Of a stretch of DNA of 64,000 nt, positions 50,254-61,600 are shown one piece after another. The stretch is taken from positions 1-64,000 of the forward strand of contig JAPYMA010001893.1 in assembly GCA_035041965.1 (NCBI GenBank), in the 5' to 3' direction. How positions within the stretch are numbered: position 1 is the first letter of the stretch; every line of letters starts with the position of its first letter. The translations under genes and the position numbers were made by a program. The DNA is from Anisakis pegreffii. Its lineage: Eukaryota; Nematoda; Chromadorea; Rhabditida; Anisakidae. The notes beneath the pieces are model-generated. The model had not been told where the DNA came from. It saw only the letters and a list, made by a program, of their open reading frames with translations, and did not search any database.

Positions 50254-51734
50254 CTACAGATCAGCCACCGAACCGTCGCCTTTTTTCGCCAAGCACAAAT
50301 CCTTGATTATCAAGCCGAGAAGCTTCAACTCTTCTGAAACGAAACCTTTCACTTCTGAAACGGAATCGTTTCAGTTCATTGATTAATCAGCATATTATTA
50401 TTGATTACAGATTATTCAATCAGTTATAAACATGTTTTGATAATAATAATCAGTTTTCAGCTGCTAACGAAACTTATCGATAAATGTTTTTTGGTTAATG
50501 AAGGAAAAAATTGTTTTCTTTTAGAATTTGAGCACCTTCTGCATCAGCCTTTTGCACTTTAAAATCAGCATGCTCTTCGGACTGTAATGTCGAACTGTCC
50601 TTTGGTTTCACTTCTTCAAAGTACTTCTGCATTGCCGTTTCGAATGATTGATGCCCTTTGGTATAGGTCACTGCAAAATAAAGCAGTTTTACATCGACAC
50701 ACTCCATAAGGAGAACATTATAAAGGACATGTGACATCGCCTAGCATTCATTCTAGTTGAACTTGTTATTTGAGAATATCGATGTAAAACGTAAATGAAT
50801 GTGTTCTTGATGATTACAAATGTAAAACTGAACGAAGAAAACTTACAGTAGTTAGCTAATCGTTTATCGGAATCCGAATGCAGATAGACCTTATAATCAA
50901 GTTGATTTCTGAGTTTGTGACTGTGGAAAAACGACGAACCCTGCACCATAATAACATCAGCTGTTATCGATTCCATTGCCTGCTCATGGATTCGCTCTAA
51001 AAGTGCATTCATCATTCATCAATTTAATTAAAACAATTAGCGGTAAGCAAACAAATAAAAATTTACGAACTATCGAATTTTGAGAGGGCCTAGCAATTGA
51101 ACTTATTGATTGTTTGCATTTTTACTCACAATATTTGTCTTCTTTAATGAGAAAATAAGCTGTCTGTGAGTGATAAGAAGCGAAATAATCGCCATCAAAC
51201 ACGTATTTATTTGCAGCTTTTTGCTAGTGGAATTGAGTGGAGATTGCAAGGAAATATGCTGAAAATAAGGAAATCTGAGATAAAATTTGATGGTGACGAG
51301 GGTTTGTGTCATCTGATGCGCACAAGAAATGATAGACGGCGTTCATGTGTGAACTTCAATCAAGAAATGAAAGAAACCTTCGGAGAGAACTGAGTGGTCG
51401 GATTTAGCGTTCTCGTGCACGATGTAGGTCGTCAACTTGAATTTGTCAGCCAAATGCTTTTGGATGGCTTTGCTGAACGCTTCCTTCAAAACTTTCCATT
51501 ACAAATTGGTCTGTTGCTCTGTTGTGCTTTTAGACTGTTCATCTAACTGCCTCAGAAAAAACTGCTGATCTTGTTCCGTCAGCAAGCTATCCGCCGATCT
51601 TTCGAGCCAACCAGTGATCAATTCAAATAAAACATTGCTGACTTGAATGAACAATAAGCAAGTATATGTAAATCAAGTCTTACCTTTCCGGCAGCACTAC
51701 CTCCAACAACACCAACAACTACGGGCATTCGCAT
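50254..51734 (-). pseudogene. Uridine-cytidine kinase-like gene, apparently broken
   Basis: Minus-strand segments follow the order of uridine-cytidine kinases. Exon 51734-51684 has the P-loop VVVGVVGGSAAGK. Exon about 51637-51378 has SADSLLTEQDQQFFLRQL and KAIQKHLADKFK. Exon 50996-50847 has ADVIMVQGSSFFHSHKLR and DYKVYLHSDSDKRLANY, matching the family's FEGI and VDTDxDxRL strands. Exon 50670-50536 has YFEEVKPKDS and HADFKVQKAD; exon 50333-50254 has ELKLLGLIIKDLC. The last three junctions and the 51378/50996 junction agree in phase. Two faults remain: the first exon ends in phase 0 but the second needs two extra bases, and a TAA interrupts exon 2 at about 51501, between QQTNL and WKVLKEAF. The DxFY catalytic region is also not conserved. 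It could be a pseudogene, a diverged paralogue with unusual splicing, or a sequence with errors. Confidence 0.65.
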
Positions 51735-53273
51735 TTTCAAATAGCAATTTATCTAAATCAGAGTGAAATATATTACACTTTAGCTTAGACATAGGCTGAG
51801 ACTCATTCCCTGGACTGACGTGAGACTCAGACCAAGTGTCCATCAATCTGATTACCTCCGCTCATGCAAAAATGATAAAGGTAAACATTCATAGGTATAA
51901 TCATCATTCAACAATAGCACTAAACATTTTGCAACCTATTCTACTAAACAAACGATTGCTATAAAGCACCACGTGATTTTTCGATTGTTCTTTACTGGTT
52001 AAATAGAGAGTATGGCCAGCAATAACACGATAAAACTATGCGATTGACCTGATCAATGAGCGTTTATATAGCGTGAATGGTTCAAGGTATGGACCGGGAA
52101 TGCATTGAGAGTAATAATCGAGAGATTTAGACGATTAGAATGAGTGACGATAATTAGAACGGTGATAAGAAGGCATCGACTCATAACACAAGGAGTCTTC
52201 CTTTGAAACAAAAACTATAAGAAAACAACCACGTGGTATGTTTCGGTGGAATGAATGAAAGGAGAAGAGGCATCTTTTTTTCTTCCTATTTCGTTGCTGA
52301 CTACTCGTTGAAGGAGATGAAAAATTTCTGAGATGTGGAATTGATAATAAATTTAAGCACATTTTCAGAGACAGTTGCTGCTTATTGATGTGATGATGTG
52401 TTGTTTACAAGGCATAAAGACGTGACTTTCGATAAATTTTTAGAACAATGAAGCAATTCGATTGATTTGTCATTATTCAGAGAATAGTTTTTGAGTGGAT
52501 TAAAGCGCAGTAGAAATTCCCGATTCTGATGTTTTTGTGTGTTTATCATTAGAATAGTGCTAGTCGTTTATAAGATGATTAAATGTTTATGTGCAACTTC
52601 GTCTCTGATCACTGGAAGACTAAAACTTCCTACAAAATTGTTTCTTCGTAATTTTTGATTTTTGAATTTTTGATCATCTGATCATGTTGTTCAATTGAAA
52701 TCGTCATTTTTTTAGGATTAACGTCATTTAACGGAATTTGATTTGATCATTCTGTTAATTTTTTTGTTGTAATGATTGGATGATGTCTTTATTACGTTAC
52801 GGTTCTCAATGCTGATGGTGATGTTCATGTTGATATTTACGGATATTGTTCAACTGTTGATATCATTATTATCACTATCAGCTTTGGTCAAGTGAATGAA
52901 TGATCGATGCCACCTATCTTAACGACGATCGCTCATCAGTTAGTGAAGGAACACATGAAATTTAAGGTGTAAACAATGTCATCGAATCGAGTTGCATTTT
53001 ACGTATTATTTCAGTTTTTAAGCAATAAATATTGATATTTATCATGTGATCTATAAGAACGAAAACATTTTCATTTTCGTATGGTGTCATATAACAGCAA
53101 TATGCTTATGAAATGTTTAATGCAGGATGTTTAGACTACGCAAAGTGAGTGCAGACTTTGCAAAAAGCAGAACAACATTCAACTGTTCATTTGATGACCT
53201 ATGCTGACTGAGTTGAGAGCAAAATTTTCTGGATGTTTTGTAACGCGATGAAGCGATCTCAGAATGGAATGAT
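51735..53273. other. Intergenic, no gene seen
   Basis: About 1.5 kb between the kinase-like gene and the 3' end of the acyl-CoA oxidase gene. The 75-codon minus-strand frame at 52135-52362 has no signature or partner exons. A short island of AGGCTGAGACTC-like repeats lies near 51785-51840. Confidence 0.55.
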
Positions 53274-56200
53274 TTATTTTCTGTTCAAGAAATCGCTCAA
53301 ATCCATGCACCATTTCGGTTTAGATGACGTCGTTGTGTGTTGTTGTTGAAAGTATTTGAGAAGATGCTCATAACAGCGGCCATCACTCATACCCAATAGT
53401 GAGTGCTGCACGAAGTCGGGATATGCGATTGCATCACAAATTGCGATTGCATTCGGTTTCAGCAATGATTCGGCTTCACATAAACCATCTTGAATTCTCT
53501 GACCCCATTCAGAACCTTCGCAATAACCACCTGAAATTAGTTGTTGCAGACGAGGAACTTTACTCAGTTTTGATTCGGTTATTGTTTGCTGTAGATATGG
53601 TGGGTGTAAATCAAAATGAATCTTCGTTGTGAATAGTGCACTCACTCAAAACACCACTAGACACGACGCATATCTTCTGCTCATCCAAATGTCTACCCTT
53701 CACTATTCCCTACATCATATGATACAAGATCATATGACTTATGATTACAAGACTAACCACCAAACCAATTACCAACTATGTTGAGATGCAACAGTATGTG
53801 AAAGGTACTCACTATCAGCGAAAACCTCTCAGAGGTTATATGTAACGAGAATGCATGCGGGAGCCAAACTCATTAGTTGTGTGCAAGAAATCGCTGTTTT
53901 ACACACAGACTGTGCTATACCATGCTGAATTTTATATTGTGTGAAGATTGTGAACATGCTTTGTGATTTGTACTGAGTTGAATGCAATCTCATAACTCAA
54001 AATCACTCGAATAATGAAAAACGCTATCGCAGTTCGCTCGTTTGAACAAGTCTTCTGAATTTAAACAAAGCGGTCATGATACAATTCATCACGTCAATTG
54101 CTAGTATAACTAATAGGCGATTTTCAAATACAAATGGAAGTGTGAAATGCGTGGGTCTACCTGATTGATCGATATATCGCTGTGCCCCATTCCCATCTTC
54201 TTTACTATCAGCAAAAGTGTAAATCAAACACTAATGGGTCGAAACATAACCAAATAATCAAACGATAATAATATCAGCGAAAACCAACCAATGTAAAGCG
54301 TTGCAATATGTTTGCGAATGGTGAAAAGTGCGTAGACCACTAGAATTTGATGAAGAACGTCTTGTAAAGGAGACGGTGCTAGTTGGTTTACGGTATCGCT
54401 GCACCACCCAATCATCGTTCGCTCACCGTACGCCACTGCCAACGGCTTACAGTAATCAGCTGGTTGCGCATTATTGAATGCTTCTGTTTCATTCATTCCC
54501 GACGCTTTATTCGAGTCGATTTTCTGTTGAGTTCGTTCAGCCAGATAGATTATTAGCCAGTGGTAAGCGTGTTTAACATCTGCAATTGTTTATTAACGAG
54601 GGGCATCGTAACGGCGAGTATCATAAAGTGCTATTATTACTCTCTGAACTGATGAGACATTTCGTGTCATCGTCTTCAAACCAATTTTGATGCATATTTA
54701 AATAATGTAGTTTGGAAACCTGTAATGATATCATCAGTCCATCCGCTGAAAGCAGTTGGAGGTCGTTTCAAGAATGCGAATGAATTCAGTGGTGTTTCAG
54801 GAAGATGTTCAGTTTGTTTAAGCATCGATAAGAGGATTTTTGCAGTTTGCTGCAGCAATACATTATTTTCACCTTCGAATGACTGTGCTGCATCGAATGA
54901 ATCGCGAAGATCATTCAGTCGAGAACATTTCAGAAATCTGAAATTGAAACAGATCAATGTCAGATCTTTTCCAAAGAGACGTTTTCAAGATATTTTCAAT
55001 GTCACATTCAAAGAGATGAATTTCAAAAAAGAGACATTTCAAAAAGAATCTAAAAATCAACAAATCAAACAAGTTTGTTTTCAAACGTGAAGTTCAAGTG
55101 AAAAGCGATTAATGTAATTAACGGTACGAACCCATGCCCTCCACACGCAGAACGAGCCTCAGACAAACAATCAACTGCAGCCCATGTTGATATCGCTTTA
55201 GTGGCACTTGATAAAGCATGAATCTCTCTTGTGAGTGCTTCCTTAAATTCGATCAGAAATACTAAGCGAGCAAATACTCTCAAATTCTACTAATCGCATT
55301 AACATAATGACTTATATGATCAGATCACCTGTACTGATCAAAAATACTAAGCGAGCGAGCATGTGAGTAAATTATGAGCATGAATAGTGAGCGAGTAACC
55401 ATTTCCTTGTGAGCGGTCATCAAGCAGCTCCGACCAAACTCGTGAGCAGTCAGCATGAACAGCTCGAAGTGAATAGTGCTGCTTTTCAAAAATACCTCAT
55501 TACAGATCACTAGTGAACAAGAAATGAAACAAACCATTTGATCATTTTTGTCTCCGTCCAACATTTTCATGAAATTTTCATTGAAGATCCGAAGAAATTT
55601 ACGATGAAAAATGCAGAGAACGATTGCAGTCGAAAGAATTGGAAATATGCGACGTTGTTGCAGAGGATATTCGATTATTGGCAATTCTCCTGTAATATTA
55701 CACACAGTTTTGTGCAATATCCGAGAGGATTTAGGCTTAAATGCGTGTAAATTAATGCGAATATCGTTGGACTGAGCGATGATTGTGGGGTTCGAAAAGC
55801 GATTCTTTTGGCTTTATTAATAGAAGGATTGATTTTCTTTGTTTCTAAGATGAAGACGATGAAATGTGACAGATAATTCTCGACGAGGGTTGGCGATATA
55901 TTTGGTTTTTTTGGTATCCCCACTCTCCAGCTCATACATGCAGCATTCTTATGGATTTTTCATTTTTCACTTGGAAATTGCAGCTTTTTCGATTTCTTCG
56001 ATGGACACTGCAGTTACAATGAATATGATAATATTGAAGATCAGTTGTATGAAGTTCAGTGAAGTGTGAAAAACTTCTAAAGAATATGGATGTTATTCAG
56101 AGAAGTATTTCAAACATTGTTCTATAACGTTTAAAGTAAAGCTGTTATCTGATGGATATGTTTAATGCAATCACCATTGTTATCAATTCCGAATTGTTTT

Positions 56201-57830
56201 CTTATCGCAGAATATCGAACTGAGATGACAGCAGCCAAATTTGTCGCGACTGCACCTTTACCAATTATACCAATGCGCCCGATCGACAGCGCGCCAAACA
56301 TGGCTGATAACTGATCTCGTTGATTCTGAAAACTACTGATCAATATCAGCCGTGCTGAATAGAACATTGGTTAGGATAATCTGATAGCAATAATGATGAG
56401 AACATGAGATGATATCAATTATGAATTTCACCTTCAAAGTAGAAGTGTATATACCATCAGTTGTAACATCCGTGAATTTGTTTAGCAGCGTATCAGAGGG
56501 TACCGTGTACGAATTGAATTTGATCCATCCATTTTCAAAACCGTTCCAATCTCCCGATTTTTCGCCGATATCACCGATTTCAACGCCGTCTAAGGGTTCA
56601 AGTGACACCAAATCACGAATTTGAACACAAAATGCATGCACACCTCTACTTTGACTGTCATTTGGCAGAAACAGTTGAGCAAATACAATTGCGTGTGTTG
56701 CTGAATGACCTGAAGTGAATGAAATATCGTTGTTTCTTAAACTTATATGGCACTCTTCTAGTTCAACAATCCACTGTTGCAGTTTGAGCAAAAATTTTTC
56801 AAAGTCCGAAAGAGAAGGCTCTCTCGTATCACTTTTTTCTCTGCTTCCATTACGAACATCGCGCGTATCGCTCACCATTATTTTTTTAGGTTTCACAAAA
56901 GGTATTCAGTGTTACATAAACAAACTGGAAATTCGAACTCAGATTTCCAATCCAGCATTTGATAGCCTCTTGGCACGGTGTGTTCAGTATAAAAGTATTG
57001 TTGTTGAAGTGACATTCTGTTTGAATCTGATTCGCATTCGAACCGTGTGCGAGTTCTGTTAAGCAAAAACATCCAACAATCTGCAAATAATTCGTTTCAT
57101 CAATAATACCAACAACAATGCAATAAGATATCATAAGTTTTGTGGATGTCTCACCTCATTATTGATACATTTCTCTAGTAGAGGCATATGTCGCTCAGTT
57201 CCCAATGTTAGTAAAGCTGTGAAAAAGCCAATTCTTGTCACGGCGAATCTGGCCGATAAACCTTGATCGTAAGCTTCGAGAATGTCTAGCAAATCCAGCA
57301 ATCTGTATGTGTTTTTATTATCCTGAAATCTAGACTTTCTACTAGAGAGCATCGCTTTTCATGTGATATTCCATAGAAAAGTTTGAATATTTCGCAGAAT
57401 GTGAAAATATTTTGAAATAAATGTGGTAAATTCGATTAATTACGCTGTTAAGTAACGATTGAATTGATTCATTCTCATCGATGAATGCATATTCCATAAT
57501 TTTTTTCCATCTTTTGAAATTCAGCTCGCGACTCTCGTCTACGGTAAGTGATCGCCAATTACGTTCAAATAAAGCGTCCTTTTCAAGGATTTTGTAGATT
57601 CGCTCCTGAAACTGATTAGATGACCACTTTTGAATATCATTCACAGCAAAGCATCAGGATGAGAATAAATGCGAAAATTTCGGTTGAAATGATCAAGAGC
57701 AAACCTTGAAATGAACGCTTTCTTCACCTTCCAGGGATACTTTCAGCTTATACCAGTCAAAAGTGGCCTTTCGGCGATATTCCCTCAACGGATCATCAAG
57801 AGCAATTGGCTCGGGCTCAGACTTAGCCAT
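53274..57830 (-). CDS. acox-3: Acyl-CoA oxidase, ACOX3-like
   Basis: Eleven minus-strand exons join in frame to 685 aa: 57830-57705, 57605-57444, 57322-57155, 57080-56939, 56709-56432, 56325-56175, 55689-55535, 55241-55132, 54937-54720, 54579-54289 and 53530-53274. Acyl-CoA oxidases catalyse the first, FAD-dependent, H2O2-forming step of peroxisomal beta-oxidation. Landmarks are LREYRRKATFDWYKLK (ACOX3-type start), GCFCLTELAHGSNANQIQT in the FAD/acyl-binding middle domain, ATHAIVFAQLFLPND, GVHAFCVQIRD, IGRIGIIGKGAVATNLAA, RYSAIRKQFG, PIIEYPLQQRRIFP, LTREIHALSSATKA, SARSACGGHGF, FEGENNVLLQQTAK (holding the catalytic-base Glu) and AIAYPDFVQHSLLG. Length fits the family (about 660-700). The C terminus (FLNRK) is not a canonical PTS1 signal. 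In nematodes some paralogues trim ascaroside side chains, so that role is possible but not shown. Confidence 0.95.
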
Positions 57831-58646
57831 TGTTCGATATTGTTCGGTAGGAACAGATCGGTGCTGAGACAAAACAACGACTAAAGATGTTTCGCTTGAC
57901 TGATCGAAACAATATTGGCGCTTGCCGAGCGATAATATTATTTCTGACGAGATGAAGGTAATTTGAATTGTGAAATTAGCATTATCTTGTATTGATCTCA
58001 TGTGGATAAGGCATCATTATGTTGCTGTTGTTGTTGTTTTTATTATTATTGGTATTATTATTATCATTGTTATTTTTATCATTTACAATGATACTATCGT
58101 TGTTATTATTTACATCATTGTTGTTTTTGTACCATTACTGCTGCATCGTGGATTTTTTGGAATCAGCGCAAAACGTCATCCAGAATCCGTAAAGAAACAT
58201 CTACCAAATTCATTTCATCACTATGTTCATTGCAATATTAAGTTTTTTTTGTAAATGCTGAAAAAAAGACGCGCAGAAGAGAACAGTTGAAAAGTTGAAG
58301 CATTGATTGAATAGAACTGCTGCAGTTTTGGTATGTATCAATTTATTTGAATAAATGATGCATAATTTTTGACGGAATACTTCAATTTGTCAAGAAATGC
58401 TAAATAGATTCATAACAATAACACACAGGCATATGGAGTTACAGTAAGTTTCATTTACAAAAATACACTTATTAGTTTGATTGCGTTTCCACGCTGCCGT
58501 GAAAACATCATATCACAAGTACATAGCACTCGATTGCTATTCTTTTGGAAACATTTGCAATTGGAATTATTTCTGAGAACTGAAAGTGATCAAAATGAGT
58601 GTTCGAATAACAAACATCAATCAACGAAACACTCAATCTATTAATC
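57831..58646. other. Short intergenic region with TTA/TTG-rich run
   Basis: Lies between the oxidase start and the end of the channel gene. It holds a low-complexity tract of GTT and ATT triplets at about 58018-58130, whose translation is an artefactual run of Val and Ile. It presumably contains the oxidase promoter; no motif is recognised. Confidence 0.6.
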
Positions 58647-61600
58647 TCATAACTGAAATTTTTTAGATGTTGAATTTTCACGTCCATTATTATCGATAAT
58701 ATTTCCATATAGCGTAGCTTCAGGAGGATCCGTAGACGTTTTGGAGTGTGGATTTAAATTAGCAATAGGCTGTGATTGTATCAGCTGATTATGTCGTCGA
58801 TTGCGTCGATCGCAACAGATTGTCACCAGATCGAACACTAACACGACCCACTCGATTATTGTTATAACGCTGAATCCTAAAAAATACGCATCTGTTTCGA
58901 CAAGAAATCTTACGATAAAATCTGCGAAATGTTCCGATTTTATATTGTTGATTGTTGTCTGCAGGAAATTATGCGAATTAGACAATTTCATTGAATTATT
59001 ATTTAAAAATCGCATGTGAATAAATACATCTTGTTTGGGGTTGTTATTATTTTGTCGTTTTGGAGTCGTCTTTTCAAAATATCTAGAAATTTTAGAGTAA
59101 TTGCTTGTAATCAATGCACAACATACCCATCCATAAGCCAAGATGTCCACCAATATCTGCGAGAAGGTTAACCAACTGTAACGAAGAATTGTTGAATTTA
59201 TTCGTTTATTACTTTAATTGAACCTATTTTGTTGGGAAGAATTTTAAGTTTGATTTAATTGAGGTTTATGCCAAAATATCGATTGAGCGTTCAATCCGAG
59301 AATTGTGTTTTATGGATCAGGAATTATCAACTGATTTCGATCAGAATCACGTTGGAAGAGATATTGTTGATCGGATAAACGAAAGCATTACAACGAAATA
59401 ATCTCACTCCATAAGCTTCAGATTCCTTGAGTAGTTCATAATTGAGCTGTTCATAATAAACCTGTACCATCGCAGCATTTCTACCATAATAAGCACTGCA
59501 TTCTTCCTCGCCCATATCCCCACAGTCAGCTAACTGCAATTTTACCTTACGATCAGCATAGAGTGATATTATTCATTGGGTTGTAGCAATGTTCAAAGAA
59601 ATAACATCGTTAATATTTGATGGCCATTTTGAGGTGGAAAAAGTGACAGTGAAGGATTCGTGTTCACATGGCTGTCTGCACTCGCAGTCTTGCAGATCGG
59701 TTGTTAGATGATGGAAATCACCGATTTCGAGGATCGATCTCTCGAGACATGCCCCTGTAATTATCTTTGAATATTACTGATGAAGATCTACTCATCACAG
59801 CCATATGATCAAGATAGATACGAACTTGCCGATGCGTTAAATGCTGAGCAATGCTTGAGTCCTTTCGGAACTGGGAATCTTGGGTCACCACAACCACATT
59901 TTTCCAGTAAAACATTTTGAAAACAACTTCGATGGCAACCCTGAAATGATACGTATTTGTCGCCTTTCTTCTTCAGTTTTTTTATGAGACTATTGAAATT
60001 GGTCTGCGGTAGAGCAATAATTGTGAGGGTGATAGTGAGGTGTGTTGAAGAAACGATTTAGTAAGGCCGATATGACGAAATATGACAACAGTGCAAATTT
60101 CGATTAAAATATCCAAAAAATGAAAAATGTTTCAAAAACTGGAGAGAAATGCCTTCGAAAAATATCCAATATTCTTCCAATCAGTTTCGTTTTCCCTCTT
60201 CAAAATTCCAGCTTCAGAAGTGCATTTGATTGCATTTAATATGAATGAGAACAGCGTTCCGAGATGTAATCATTCATTAATAGGATATGTACGATACTCA
60301 GATCAATATGACAGATAGAGCCAATTGCTCGATCGTATATCATATTCAATCAATTTTTTGCGTATGAGACCTGTTCAGTATGCATTTTTTCAGTTGAAAG
60401 CAAATTTTGGATTGCGAGTTCGGGAATTTTTTGGAAATTATAAGGAGACAATTTGAAAGGTTTGGATGTTCTTTTTTCAACTCGATATACCTCAGGATTA
60501 TAGTCATAATCCGAGTAAATATACCACGACGAGTTCATTTTCTTCCGTACCTCGCAATCGCCATAAGGAGCGCCCAATTTTTTGACAACTTGCTAAAAAA
60601 CACTTAATGTTTTAGCTTAATGCATGAATGACTCTGTCGAAACAGAGTTTAATTAATGGAAAATCAGTCGAAAATTGTGAAATGTCAAAGAGCAAAATAT
60701 TTTCGATGATACACTATAAGTGTATCACGAAAGCAATGTGACGCATCTGGAATTGAATTGAGATCTTTTACAGAGAGATTTTGTGCGTATGCGATATTAA
60801 AATGATAACGAGCACAATAACAATAATAATACCTTCCTAAGGCCGAATGAAGAAGCGAATCCGATTGGGGCAGAGTATCCGAACGTGTCCGGGAACGGGA
60901 ATTCAGTTGGCGAATGAACAGCGATTCGAACACCAGTGGATTCAGATGTGGCCATATAATCGGAAATATTTACGAATAAAAGTATTCGAATTCCTGAAAT
61001 AAACTATCATTCCTGTTACACGAAATTATTATTATTACCACTGTTATTATAATTATTATTATTGCTATTATTGTTGTTATTAAAAGTATGAGTACTATCA
61101 TTAATATTAATACAAATGTGGATTTTATTACCATACATAGGACCAGCTCTGCTGCTTGTATAATTATTGTTTATACCCCAGTTGAACGTGTAGCAATTAC
61201 CGAATTCGGGATCCACGTGAAGTTTAAAGTCTTTGTCTGCAATTACAAATTCATTGACTAATCATTTACAGGAAGCATTAGGAATTGATCATTGAGATAA
61301 ATAATAAAGAATACCAATATCACATTGTTTGCCGTCGAATGAGCACATCTCAATGAAATCCCTCTTGGAATGCGATAACGCGATTCGTTGCATTTTGGAT
61401 AGGGCTGACATCGTGAAGATCAGATTCTCTTTGGCTCGCGTTAGCATCGCTACACCATCGGTCATGCCCTTTATTTTAATTATTCATTCGCTTTTATAAA
61501 TACGAGTTCATACCTCTTTTATTACTTCCGTCAATTTTTTTTTGCAAAAAGAAAAATCGCTCATCATTGATCTACAATCGCTCGACTTAGTTTACTATGC

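Noticed and set aside
51068..51094. Extra small kinase exon reading LSKFD
   Set aside because: Including it brings a stop at the next junction, whereas 51378 joins 50996 directly in phase.
51475..51505. Ultrashort 30-nt intron removing the TAA in the kinase-like exon
   Set aside because: A GT-AG interval of 30 nt exists, but removing it would delete residues (KEAF) that appear to align with the family, so a true stop or sequence error is more likely.
57970..58254. Ile/Val-rich 94-codon frame resembling a membrane protein
   Set aside because: The hydrophobic run comes from GTT/ATT triplet repeats; there is no flanking exon or conserved sequence.
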